NCBI GenBank assembly: GCA_029718625.1
Contig: CM056377.1
Span: forward strand, 94,728,998-94,792,997
Direction of reading: 5' to 3'
Length of the DNA stretch: 64,000 nucleotides
Origin: Synaphobranchus kaupii
Taxonomy: Eukaryota > Chordata > Actinopteri > Anguilliformes > Synaphobranchidae
The position numbers and the translations under genes were made by a program. Positions 23,576-33,540 of this stretch are shown piece by piece. Under the pieces are notes generated by a model. The model did no database searches, was not told the origin of the DNA, and saw nothing but the letters and a program-made list of their open reading frames with translations. Every line of letters begins with the position of its first letter. Positions within the stretch are counted from its first letter, which is position 1.

Positions 23576-23890
23576 TCAAGGCGTGATCAATCCTTTAAAA
23601 GACACGCCCTCAGGGCTGCTGGGTCGCTCATCTGAATGAGGCACCATTCTAATTCTAGTGCATGGATGCACCCCACAGTTCAGGACCCGACCATATGCCA
23701 GTGCTGACTGTGGCCTGTAGCCCTGCAGGGCGTCCACGAGGGTGAGGGAGGGTTTATTCAGCAGGGGTCCGGATCTAATCATTCTCCAGCAACCTCCGCT
23801 GATCAATCGAGTGCCTGTAAGTCCATCTTGTGTGAAGAAGTGGTGCTTACCATCACATGCTTCAGGAGAAAGTGCTTTCTGCTCTCCCAT
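23576..23890 (-). CDS. Unassigned open frame, 104 codons
   Basis: The minus-strand ATG at 23890 has a strong context (CAAAGATGG). The frame starts MGEQKALSPEACDGKHHFF and contains SGGCWRMIRSGPLLNKP and YRPQSALAYGRVLNCG. GC content is higher than in its surroundings. Possible splice signals occur inside (ATGGTAAGC near 23848). I recognise no protein family. It could be a host exon, a retrocopy fragment or chance. Confidence 0.25.
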   Translation of the reverse strand: MGEQKALSPEACDGKHHFFTQDGLTGTRLISGGCWRMIRSGPLLNKPSLTLVDALQGYRPQSALAYGRVLNCGVHPCTRIRMVPHSDERPSSPEGVSFKGLITP

Positions 23891-24771
23891 CTTTGGTCTC
23901 CTGAATCTATAGCATGGGTTCAGTTACAAGCACCGATATACAAGAAAAAATGAAAAAACATACTCCTTCACATATTTAAACTTCCACTTTGGGGAATCTC
24001 TTTGAAATAAAATGGTACAGATATCAAATTGTATATGCTATAGTCAGTTAGTTGCTATGTCCATATTGCCTAATGTTCTCGCACACCAATCATACAAAGA
24101 CGTCTTCTCCTGGCCAACATAGTGATATGGAATCAGAAGGAACTGCATTGCCGAAAACACAAATCTGAAATAGGTGTCTCCATCATTTCTAGTTTTGTCC
24201 GACTGCATAGAGCAGTGTAATTAAAATAATTCCAATCCAACGCGTGTGTTCTTTGGTGCTGTGTCACACCCTCCTCATTGAAGTTTGCAATAGATGTTTG
24301 TTAGGACAGAACATTTAGCAGATTGGACCATAGCCAAGGAAAGGTGGAAGGTGCATTTTAAAGGGCGTGTAAAGGGGCTGACAATAGTTAGAATAACTAT
24401 AAATTATCACAGAGGGATGTATACACTTCACATCCACCAAATATCTATTCAATGTAATGTTTATAGCTATAGTAACACACACATCTCAAATCTCAAGACA
24501 TAAAATCTGTATTGAAAAACCTCAGGATTTCATGGGCGTGGTTGGGAAGCCCCATCTACCGTCAACTCCCAAAAAGTACCACCCATAAGTTACAAAAACA
24601 TCTCTCTATCGATCTAGCCTACAGAATCTATTAAGAATAGCAGAGGGCTTGACGGCAGCAGGGGCAATCAGGCAAATATGGCCCTATATGTCTGAGCTCA
24701 CAGAAGAGTCTCACCGGCTTTAGCAGCCAAGGAAGTGGAGCGACGGGATAGATAGACCAGCGACGGGAAGA
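23891..24771. other. No gene seen
   Basis: Mixed-composition spacer; no recognised exon or repeat. GC rises from about 24640 on. Confidence 0.4.
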
Positions 24772-24960
24772 ATGGGGAGCGAGGGAGAAGTGGAGACATG
24801 CGACAAAGGCCGCGTGGTCGGACTAGAACCGCCAAAGTCGCAGCTCGCAATGAGCATGGACAGTGTTCTACAGGCTACACCACCCTGCACCCCTCAAATA
24901 ATCTGTTTTAGCAGGACAGAATACTTTTATTTGCCTCAAACTATGGGAGGAGATATGCAG
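24772..24960 (+). CDS. Candidate first coding exon, unassigned
   Basis: ATG at 24772 (context AGAATGGGG) opens 63 codons that end CAG before gttagg, a usable donor in phase 0. It begins MGSEGEVETCDKGRVVGLEP and includes MDSVLQATPPCTPQ. The 130 bp upstream are GC- and CpG-richer. It lies on the same strand and 2.2 kb before snx7 exon 1, and exon 2 of snx7 also starts in phase 0, so an alternative first exon is formally possible. No family was recognised. Confidence 0.22.
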
Positions 24961-24993
24961 GTTAGGTCCAAACAAGAAATGACCGTTGGTTAG

Positions 24994-25720
24994 TAACCAA
25001 TGTATTGAGAGGACGCACTATTCTATTAAAACATTCCTTTTAAAGCTGTTGTGTTGTCTTTCTTTGGTAGATTATTATAAGGTAATCTACACCATTTTAT
25101 AAAATGTATATGGCAATCTAACCTGTGGTAGGCTATATCATGAATATTAACACGGCTATGTGGTTTGCAGGTGTTCTCCACTTCGCTTCCTGCTTAACAA
25201 CATCCCCTCGCCTTGCCTATATTCATGATACAGCCTACCACAAGTTCTTGTGCCATATTGCCTTAATATTTATCCCATTTCCTCAAGTGTGAATTGTAGC
25301 CATGATACTTCAGTGTCAGACTTTCTTGCAAGGAACCCTTTATTTACAAATAACATTGCAAACCCGATTGAGCTTACTCAAACCGTGAGCATGAATTGAA
25401 AAACTGAGTGTACGGATTGCAAAACTGAATGTAGCTTTTGCAAAACCGATCGTATGGATTTAAAAAACCGTAGTATGGATTGCAAAACCGATCTTACGTA
25501 TTTCCACGTTGAGATTTTTTTTTCACCAAGGGTGCCTTGGGGGGCTCAGAACGAAGCCCAGAACGAAGGAAACGTGGGCTTAAATAGCTCCGAGGTAACC
25601 TCACACAGGTGACGATGCTGAGAGAAGCTCCACAATAAAGACGGGGCGGAACAAACATCCACTAAAAGGGCAGCGCCCTCGCGTGGCTACCGAGGAAAAC
25701 GACCGCAAGGGAAGGACGAG
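24994..25720. repeat. Imperfect palindrome and degenerate tandem repeat; no gene
   Basis: An inverted pair at about 25105-25145 and 25215-25265 (GTGGTAGGCTATATCATGAA versus TTCATGATACAGCCTACCAC) suggests a MITE remnant. About 25380-25500 repeats GGATTGCAAAAC/GGTTTAAAAAACCG-type units of 26-30 bp. From 25550 to 25720 the sequence is GC-richer and adjoins the piggyBac remnant. Confidence 0.5.
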
Positions 25721-26192
25721 TCAAAAACCATGACAGGCGCTGTGCTCACTGCACACTGGCCTGTTGCACTTTTCACAGCAACATCTTGTTTTACGGTCAG
25801 TAGCAGTTGGGCAGAGCTTACACCTCTTCCTCTTCCTTTGGCCCTGTCTGGTGTTCTCCACTTGTGACCGGGTACTGGCTGGCATCACTCCACATCTTGC
25901 CATTGCCTCCTTCACATGTCTTTGGAGCTTGGGGCAGCCTTCTGCATGCTTCCGAATCAACGACATCACAACTCTTTGCTAAGCTCCTTGATGAAGCACC
26001 AGGGTGCTGTGCCTTGAAAATGGTATAGGCATTCAGCGTGGCAACATCGATGAGGTTGTGCCAGAGCACAAAGCCCATGATGAGGTTTCCATTGAAGCCG
26101 AATTCACTGCGGTACTGCTCCCTGGATTTACATGGTTCCATCAAGGGTGGAATATCAGCTTTGTTTTTCCAAATAGTCTGGCACAACCTCAT
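25721..26192 (-). pseudogene. piggyBac transposase C-terminal remnant (PGBD4-like)
   Basis: Minus strand, two frames. 25818-26192 gives FGFVLWHNLIDVATLNAY-like text (actual GFVLWHNLIDVATLNAYTIF), the typical last helices of piggyBac transposases. 25721-25969 gives RKRCKLCP, then RKTRCCCEKCNRPVCSEHS, the C-terminal cysteine-rich zinc domain that binds the transposon ends. A frameshift lies between them near 25970. The DDD catalytic core is absent. Confidence 0.85.
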
Positions 26193-26245
26193 CGATGTTG
26201 CCCGCTGAATGCATATACCATCTTCAAGGCACAGCGCCCTGGTAA
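26175..26245 (+). pseudogene. Inverted partial copy of the same piggyBac segment
   Basis: Plus-strand sequence GGCACAACCTCATCGATGTT and TACCATCTTCAAGGCACAGC repeat, in reverse orientation, about 25995-26068 of the remnant beside it (NAYTIFKAQ can be read again). The two copies are about 110 bp apart and face each other. Confidence 0.8.
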
Positions 26246-26879
26246 CTTGGGAGGTCAGAAAGGGGCACAGATGCGTGAGACATTAATGACAGTGTGAGCC
26301 GCTAGAAAATTCGGGAGGTACGAAACAAGTGGCTCACAGCCTGTGAGACGTTCCAAATTGCGTCAATGAGACAGAAAATCTGGCTCGCAGGGGTTGTCTT
26401 ACGAAGTAGCCTATAAATCAGCCATAAATGCCCAGAGCTATGAGCCATGACTCGCCAATCTCATCTGTGTCTTACGTAGTATAAACGAGGCTTAAGCGTG
26501 TCAACAGCACAACCTGGCATGTGTGTATTTGTCTGGATAACGTTAGCTTATCTGGCGATGGCCGTCCATTAGGCTAGCTACACTTCACTTGACAACAGTT
26601 CCTTAGCTATTTTAACATAGCCTACTGAACATAGGCTACTGGAAAAAGGAGGCTACTTTTGTACTTTTTGTAGAATGTGTCTAATTAAATCGAATACGAA
26701 CGTACAAAATCAGTGTCTAAAGAAATACAGTAATACAATACTTGGTACGGACCAACACTGTAAAATTATTATTATTATTTTTTAATAGCACGGACGGAAC
26801 TATTATGCAGTACATCATACGCAGTGGTTTCGCTAAACGCTGTTTGGATACAGTTCTGTGGATTTCCTACATTTTTTGT
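26246..26879. other. Upstream flank of snx7; nothing assigned
   Basis: No recognised repeat or exon. Several GTAGCCTA/TAGGCTA words, common in fish DNA, and an ATT run near 26767. Confidence 0.4.
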
Positions 26880-27033
26880 AGAGTGAAGTGCGCTGACTGC
26901 GCTCCGTTTTCCTGTGTGAGATACTTCCGTTTCTGCGCAGTGAGAGGGTTATATTCGCTCCAGTCAGAAAGTGAATGTACAGAGAGATTGCTGATGAGGT
27001 CCTACCCTGTTGGCATCTCGAGTTTTACAAGCA
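26880..27033 (+). promoter_or_regulatory. snx7: snx7 5' UTR and probable core promoter
   Basis: The 150 bp before the start codon are richer in CpG than the surroundings. They include an ETS-type CTTCCG at 26924-26929 followed at once by TCTGCGCAG, an NRF1-like half site. This is common in TATA-less housekeeping promoters, and I see no TATA box close by. An in-frame TGA at 26995-26997 precedes the ATG with no ATG between them, which fixes the start at 27034. The transcription start itself is not determined. Confidence 0.45.
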
Positions 27034-27153
27034 ATGAGTGGAATTATCGTCGACACCACTGCCTACAGTGCCCCAGCTCAAGAAACAACAGCAGACGTCT
27101 CCGAGCGAATGCTGGAGCTAGATGAAGATGATGACTTGGAAGTTTTTAGCAAG
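27034..27153 (+). CDS. snx7: snx7 exon 1 (residues 1-40, acidic N-terminus)
   Basis: Forty codons, from ATG at 27034 to AAG followed by the donor gtaaat. The context AGCAATGAG is acceptable and an in-frame stop 37 bp upstream rules out an earlier ATG. The end of the exon reads LDEDDDLEVFSK, nearly the same as the end of the matching region of the long human SNX7 isoform as I recall it. This low-complexity acidic N-terminus lies before the PX domain and has no membrane segment. Human SNX7 also has a shorter form starting further down; the methionines in exon 2 could serve the same role here. Confidence 0.88.
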
Positions 27154-28419
27154 GTAAATGGGGTGCAAACGAAACGAGACTTTCAGCGAGAAGTTACTGT
27201 AACAAAGTGGATTCGATTTGGACAGGCTATTTGCTACGTGGATCCAGCGCCTTCCTCCCAGTTGCTTATCAAACGTAGATCGAAACTAATTTCTGTTTAT
27301 TGATTTAAAACATTATTACGTGCTACATGTGCACGACTCGTAGCCTACTTCGTGTGCATCTCTACGTTTTCCACATAGTAATTACTAAAGTTTTATTGTG
27401 GGGTGGGTGGACTTGATTCAAAATACCAAATGTCCTAGTCGCAACAATACATGATTTAGCCTAGCCATGTTAAGACGTCGTGTGGTGTATCAAAGTTCAG
27501 TTAATCAGGTGCTGTCACGCTCTGTCCATAGTTTCCTTTGCAATACAACCGATCAGATTCTGGTTTTTCATTGGGCATAGAATGTTTTAAATTATCAATA
27601 TAGAGATGGGTCATTATATCGCCGTTGTTTTTCAGAAAGAAAAAGTCTTTTGTCTTCCATCGTAAAGTTCTGCTGGGTCGGTCGCTAGCACATATTGTTA
27701 GCCGGCAAGCTAACTCAGTAGGCTTAGGCTATGACTATGTTACTTTTTTGCAACAATATGGGTTAATTTAGATTGTGACGTAACTTTACCTATAGCCTAA
27801 TGGAGAGCTGCACAACTATCCATCTCAAACGGTTGGCGGTGTGTTGTGTTGTGTTATGCTAACCTGTGGCAAAGTTTCACTTTTCTACCCACCCAGCAGC
27901 CTTCTGCTTTTGTTGTTTGGTGTGAATCGCCACTGGGGGAATTCTTGTTCTGCTGACAGCTGACTCGGTTTGTTATCACAGGATGCCATTATGAAAGAAC
28001 AAAGATAAAAAAACATGTCCTACGGAAAAGAAACTTCGTCAGGTTTGAGCCGGAAAAACTTGCATAGGTCTATCATGGGCCAACACAATTTGAATAAGAG
28101 TACAGGGACAGGACTAGCATTCAAATGAGGCTTGGGTACCTGGCCTGGTTTACACATCCGTGTACATAGTGTGATCATTTTAATGATTACATATTTATAA
28201 TGACAATAATTTACACGACTGCATGTAGGCTTACTAATGTGTTAAATAGCACTGCATTGCAGTGGGCCTTGGAAGAGAATGTCAGAAGTAAGCTATTTTA
28301 TAGAAGTTGGGGTCCTCATCACACACGTTTCTGAGCCCCTCCTGTTCTTTAGTATTGGGCAGACAGGTACATTATTCTGTTCATAAAGAAAGCAGTTAAC
28401 ACAGCCTACCACATACAAA
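27154..28419. other. snx7: snx7 intron 1, first part
   Basis: No repeat family recognised. A PuPy-mixed unique stretch that starts at the exon 1 donor; possible intronic regulatory content cannot be judged. Confidence 0.4.
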
Positions 28420-28421
28420 TA

Positions 28422-30002
28422 CAGTTGAAGTCGAAAGTTTACATACACCTTAGCCAAATCCATTTAAACTCAGTTTTTCACAATTCCTGATTAGGTCAGT
28501 TAGAATCACGACTATTTGTATAATGTGAAATGTCAGAATAATAGTAGAGAGAATGATTTTTTTTAAATTATTATTTCTTTCATCACATTCCCAGTGGGTC
28601 AGAAGTTTACATACACTCTGTTAGTATTTGGTAGCATTGCCGTTAAATTGTTTAACTTGGGTCAAATCTTTCGGGTAGCCTTCCACAAGCTTCTCACAAT
28701 AAGTTTCTGGAATTTTGGCCCATTCCTCCTGGCAGAACTGTTGTAACTGAGTCAGGTTTGTAGGCCTCGTTGCTCACACACGCCTTTTCAGTTCTGCCCA
28801 CAAATTTTCGATTGGATTGAGGTCAGGACTTTGTGATGGCCACTCCAATACCTTGACTTTGTTGTCCTTAAGCCATTTTGCCACAACTTTGGAAGTATGC
28901 TTTGGGTCATTGTCCATTTGGAAGAGCCATTTGCGACCAAGCTTTAACTTCCTGGCTGATGTCTTGAGATGTTTCAATATATCCACATAATTTTCTTTCC
29001 TCATGATGCCATCTATTTTATGAAGTGCACCAGTCCCTCCTGCAGCAAAGCACCCCACAACATGATGCTGCCACCCCCGTGCTTCACGGTTGGGATGGTG
29101 TTCTTCGGCTTGCAAGACTCACACTTTTTCCTCCAAAATGGTCATTATGGCCAAACAGTTCAATTTTTGTTTCATCAGACCAGAGGACATTTCTCCAAAA
29201 GTAAGATCTTTGTCCCCATGTGCAGTTGCAAACTGTAGTCTGGCTTTTTTATGGCGGTTTTGGAGTAGTGGCTTCTTCCGTTGCTGAGCAGCCTTTCAGG
29301 TTATGTCGATATAGGACTCATTTTACTGTGGATATAGATACTTTATACCTGTTCCCTCCAGCATCTTCACAAGGTCCTTTGCTGTTGTTCTGGGATTTAT
29401 TTGCACTTTTCGCACCAAAGCATGTTCATCTCTAGGAGAAAGAACGCGTCTCCTTCCTGAGCGGTATGACGGCTACGTGGTCCCATGGTGTTTATACTTG
29501 TGTACTATTGTTTGTACAGACGAACGTGGTACCTTCAGGCATTTGGAAATTGCTCCCAAGGATGAACCAGACTTTTCTTTCTGAGGTCTTGGTTGATTTC
29601 TTTTGATTTTCCCATGATGTCAAGCAAAGAGGCACTGAGTTTGAAGGTAGGCCTTAGAATACATCCACCGGTACACCTCCAATTGACTCAAATAATGTCA
29701 ATTAACCTATCAGAAGTTTCTAAAGCCATGACTTAATTTTCTGGAATTTCCCAAGCTCTTTAAAGGCACAGTCAACTTAGTGTATGTAAACTTCTGACCC
29801 ACTGGAATTGTGATATAGTGAATTAAAAGTGAAATAATCTGTCTGTAAACAATTGTTGGAAAAATTACTTGTGTCATGCACAAAGTCGATGTCCTAACTG
29901 AGTTGCCAACACTATAATTGGCTAACATGAAATCTGTGGAATGGTTAAAAATGAGTTTTAATGACTTTAACCTAAGTGTATGTAAACATCCGACTTCAAC
30001 TG
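28422..30002 (-). mobile_element. Full-length Sleeping-Beauty/salmonid-type Tc1 transposon (1581 bp)
   Basis: Ends CAGTTGAAGTCGAAAGTTTA and CGACTTCAACTG, flanked by TA (28420-28421, 30003-30004). Each end has the paired IR/DR organisation: outer and inner transposase sites containing GTATGTAAACTTCTG-type motifs about 165-190 bp apart. Length fits the 1.6-kb family. It sits in snx7 intron 1 in antisense direction. Sequence agreement with remembered Sleeping Beauty ends is very high, suggesting moderate age. Confidence 0.95.
28621..29615 (-). pseudogene. Tc1 transposase, frameshifted (Sleeping-Beauty type)
   Basis: The start codon at 29613-29615 gives [12 protein letters not shown]; the stop at 28621-28623 follows GNATKY. 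About 995 bp, against about 1023 for a 340-residue intact enzyme, so small deletions exist. One is just after codon 13, in the paired DNA-binding domain, and breaks the frame. The catalytic acids can each be seen, in different frames: WSDET (29171-29182), MDNDPKHTS and [13 protein letters not shown] (frame 28774-29115). It is not functional as it stands. Confidence 0.92.
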
Positions 30003-30330
30003 TATGTATCACAACATTGCTTATAAGCGTTACACTCATAGTGGATCCTGGCAATGCTATATTAAAAGGGGCTGGTGTGATGGTAGCATATTGGTATGGA
30101 TTAATTGCCTGCAGCATTACTAAGAAAAAAAACACTGAAGTCTAAGTCCATTGAAAATGAAGGTTTTTTTTTTTGCCATGTGCCTTCTAGTTAAATACCT
30201 GAGCTAGGTTTTGTGCCTGGAATTTGTAACCTTCCTATTGTTGTTTTTTTTTTTTTGTGGCAGCAAAATTTGTCTGGATTGTTTCTATTAAAATTGAAAT
30301 AAACCCACTGTATGTACTGTGCATATTCAG

Positions 30331-30507
30331 GGTGCAACACTGGCTGATGGGAGCCTCTTCAGTCCTTCCATGCCCACCTCTCCAGCCTCCATGATCAATC
30401 AATTCGAAGAGGATACAGATGAAAAAGACATTTTTGTCACCGTGGATAATCCAGAGAGTCATGTGACGGCCATAGAGACATTCATCACTTACAGGGTCTT
30501 AACCAAG
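30331..30507 (+). CDS. snx7: snx7 exon 2 (residues 41-99, linker and start of PX)
   Basis: Fifty-nine codons between acceptor gcatattcag and donor gtaggg, phase 0 at both ends. It encodes the FSPSMPTSPASMINQF segment typical of SNX7, an acidic stretch (EEDTDEKD), then the first PX beta strands (DIFVTVDNPESHVTAIETF, ITYRVLTK). Methionines in the middle match the area where short SNX7 isoforms begin in mammals (recalled, not checked). The upstream intron holds a complete Sleeping-Beauty-type transposon ending about 330 bp before the acceptor. Confidence 0.92.
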
Positions 30508-31269
30508 GTAGGGCTGCACAGGTAAAGGCAACAGCAGACAAGTTGCTGAACAGTGTTAGTCAGTTTGTTACAGTAAACAGATTGGCTCCTATGCTGCTCA
30601 CTCATTATATATGCTCACCCCAAGTTTACACTTGGCCCTATAGTGTCAGGTACAAGCACTGGGTGTGATATTGGGTGACTCTGGCTGGGAGTCCATGGGA
30701 ACAGGACACAGTTGACCTTGTGATGTGCTGATGTGCCAGGAGCCTGCAGGTGACAAGTTGCCGTCAGTGAGAGATACTGTGTGGACTGTAGGGTATAAAG
30801 TCTGTTCCACAGGCAAGCACACTCACTTCAGCTGCAATGCTCCTGGCATGTGGGTGGTCAAGTGGTAAGGCACAATTGGCTACTGTAGACTTAGGTTTTT
30901 TTTTTGTTTTTTTTAAGTCGTCACAGATTGTGTAGCCTCCCTTGCAAGCCTGTAGCGCTTAGCTATTGAAATGTCTAGTGAAATGTCCCCTCAGCTCGAT
31001 AGAATCACGCATCTTTGAAAAGGGAATTTGTTGGTCTATGAAAATATCTGGCAGCTGGATTATTAAATCACAGCCAGTCCTTTAAAACAATTTTTTAATT
31101 ACTTTTATTGAGAGAATGGAATTTGTATACCTGTGAAGGTACACCCCTGTGTCTGTTACCATGTGCTATGCCAAGAAAAGGCACATTTTTAACAGAGAGT
31201 ACAGATTGTGCACGGACAATTTATATCCCATTTGTGTTGTTGGGTGAGAGAAGTGTCTCTTTTTCTTAG
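30508..31269. other. snx7: snx7 intron 2
   Basis: 762 bp; a T-rich run at about 30898-30916 and no recognised element. Confidence 0.6.
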
Positions 31270-31380
31270 ACCACGAGGAGTGAGTTTGATTCCTGCGAGT
31301 ACGAGGTCCGCAGACGCTATCAGGATTTCTTCTGGCTTAAAGGCAAATTGGAGGAGGCCCATCCCACACTCATCGTACAT
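31270..31380 (+). CDS. snx7: snx7 exon 3 (residues 100-136, PX phosphoinositide-binding core)
   Basis: Thirty-seven codons between acceptor ctctttttcttag and donor gtacgt. It carries [20 protein letters not shown]. The RRYxxF motif (R114-R115-Y116, F119) is the part of the PX fold that holds the 3-phosphate of PI3P. The exon ends HPTLIVH, and exon 4 continues PLPEKF, so the start of the PX proline loop spans the splice junction. Human SNX7 has IIPPLPEKF by memory, so one proline is histidine here. Confidence 0.94.
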
Positions 31381-31716
31381 GTACGTATCTGTCCCTCAGG
31401 CTGTTCCACACAAAAACATTACTGCCACAAGTGTATACTTATAATTTGTTAATGTGTTTGTGCCTCTGGTAAAAATTGCACCTTGGTGATAAAGTATTTC
31501 TAGCATTTGCCTTCTCGCACAGATTTTATGTATTTAATTGTAAAGTTCATCAGAAAAAAGGTCTGAAATATTCTTAAGCAATTCTGGGTAAAGTTGTTTG
31601 GTGTTCTGCTACATTTCTGTAAACAACGTGAACCGTTTTTTTTTGTTGGAGGGGCGTGGGCACTGTTTCCCCCCCCCCCGTCAGTCGTGTTGGTTAAGGT
31701 ACAGTTCTCTCCTCAG

Positions 31717-31881
31717 CCTCTCCCAGAGAAGTTTGTGATGAAGGGCATGGTGGAGAGATTCAACGAGGACTTTATCGATACACGCAGGAAGGCTCTTCAC
31801 AAATTTCTCAACAGGATTGCAGATCATCCCATTCTGTCCTGCAGTGAGGACTTCAAGATTTTCCTCAGTGCGCAAGCCTGG
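31717..31881 (+). CDS. snx7: snx7 exon 4 (residues 137-191, PX C-terminal half)
   Basis: Fifty-five codons between acceptor ctctcctcag and donor gtaaaa. It encodes the rest of the proline-rich membrane loop (PLPEKFVMKG), the basic segment ERFNEDFIDTRRKALHKFL and the last PX helices (NRIADHPILSCSEDFKIFL). The (R/K)R(K)ALxxFL pattern with downstream HP is the standard end of PX domains. A poly-C run and a short pyrimidine tract precede the acceptor. A 120-bp TG repeat begins 130 bp after the donor. Confidence 0.94.
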
Positions 31882-32006
31882 GTAAAACACCAAACGGCCG
31901 GCTTCAGTGCTCTCATTGTCTTCCAGCTACGGAAAGGCCTGAGTAATAGAGCACTCTCCGTAAATTAACTTACTAGGATAAAACATGATTATGATAACAA
32001 GCCCAG

Positions 32007-32134
<128 letters not shown>

Positions 32135-32427
32135 AGGACTGTCAGAATGAATTTCACATTCAAACATAATTCCAATGTCAAAACAATTGCTTTATTGCAA
32201 TGGAAGAATTGGCACCCGAAAGTGTAAACAAACAGTGACATATTTTAATTTGCATTCTTTCAAACTATTACACCCGCTGGACACATACCTCGCCATTCTC
32301 GCTTAATCTCATTGGCATAAAAGATTAATCCAATTTTGTATATATAATAATATATACTGTATCTGAATGGGACTGCTCTTCAGTCACTTCTTGTGTTTGA
32401 CTGGTTTTGAGTGCCAGACCTTATGTA

Positions 32428-33300
32428 CAGTGGGTTGAAAAAGTATTCAGTCCCCTTTTTTTTCATATTTTGCTGCGTACGAACATTTGATATAAATTGA
32501 TTTAGTCAGGCTTTTTTTTGCTGGTATTCAACACAGACACGTCTACGATGTCAATGTGAAAAGTAAAATCTACAATTTGTTCAAAATTATTCAAAGGAAT
32601 AATCCTCATAGTTTATCTGATATTGTTCATTCATGGCTGACATTTGAGACCAGGCCCTGGGGGTTCAAAGAAACCATAAATCATCACCTCTCCATCACTT
32701 TATGCAAAAATGTAGAGGGTGCAAATTCAGTAACTTTCCTCCTTCAGATTTCTCCATTGTCTTCCATAGTGAAACCAGACAGAAAAAGGTGAATTTGCAC
32801 CTTATCCACTTCTTCTACAATTTACAATTGCACAAAGTGATGGAGAGGTGATGATTTATGTTTTCTTTGAAACCCCAGGGACTGGTCTCAAATGCCATCC
32901 ATGAATGAACAATATCAGATAAACTCTGTTTGAATAATTGCAATGTAAAGTCCATTGTACTTCCTAAAATCCCATTAAAATGTATTGAAGGGACCTGGTC
33001 TTGGCTTTGTTACCAAGAAAGACAATATTAACATACGTTTTAAAAGGAAATATTGTTCAGCATCTAAACATGATGTCATTTTTTTGCCCATATGGCTATT
33101 AAAGTACAATGAAGCAAGGGGGCTGAATACTTAAGGAATAGATTGCTTTCGGCTTTATATTTATAAATAATTTGGAACAAATTGTAGATTTTACTTTTCA
33201 CATTGACATCGTAGAGTTGTTTGTGTTGAATACCAGCCAAAAAGCCTGATTAAATAAATTTTTATCAAATGTTCGTACGCAGCAAAATATCATAAAGGGG
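32428..33300. mobile_element. Fold-back Tc1/mariner-like MITE in snx7 intron 4
   Basis: Left end CAGTGGGTTGAAAAAGTATT, flanked by TA. The first 130-odd bp recur inverted at the right (ATTTTGCTGCGTACGAACAT at 32468-32487 versus ATGTTCGTACGCAGCAAAAT near 33269-33288). An inner inverted pair (TTTATCTGATATTGTTCATT near 32612 versus AATGAACAATATCAGATAAA near 32905) makes most of the element a palindrome. The right end lacks the outer 28 bp and stops at AAAGGGG. No transposase. Confidence 0.85.
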
Positions 33301-33341
33301 TGATGAGGTTTGCTCCCATCTGATCCCTGTGCTCTGTGCAG

Positions 33342-33540
33342 GAGCTTACCTCACACAAGAAGCAGGGTCCTGGCTTTCTGACTAGGATGGGGGACACCGT
33401 GAGGGCTGTGGCTGCCACCGTCAGGGGTGTAAAAAACCGCCCGGATGAGTTCACCGCCATTCAGGAGTACGTGGACACTTTCAGCCAGAAGATCACCTCG
33501 CTGGACAAAGTCGCCCAGAGGATCCTCAAAGAACAGAAGG
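33342..33540 (+). CDS. snx7: snx7 exon 5 (residues 192-257, start of BAR domain)
   Basis: 199 nt (66 codons plus one base) between acceptor gctctgtgcag and donor gtggga. It reads ELTSHKKQGPGFLTRMGDTV and goes on through RNRP-like KNRPDEF and SQKITSLDKVAQRILKEQK, which matches the PX-BAR linker and first BAR helix of SNX7. The last base G joins AG of exon 6 to restore glutamate (phase 1). The donor GTGGGA is weaker than the others. A fold-back DNA transposon ends only about 41 bp before the acceptor, so polypyrimidine and branch-point signals must lie in the short gap or in the element. Confidence 0.93.

Noticed and set aside
29710..30135. 141-codon minus-strand frame, and its relative at 14942-15322
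   Set aside because: Both frames run through the terminal repeats of Sleeping-Beauty-type elements; the near identity comes from the transposon, not from a gene pair.
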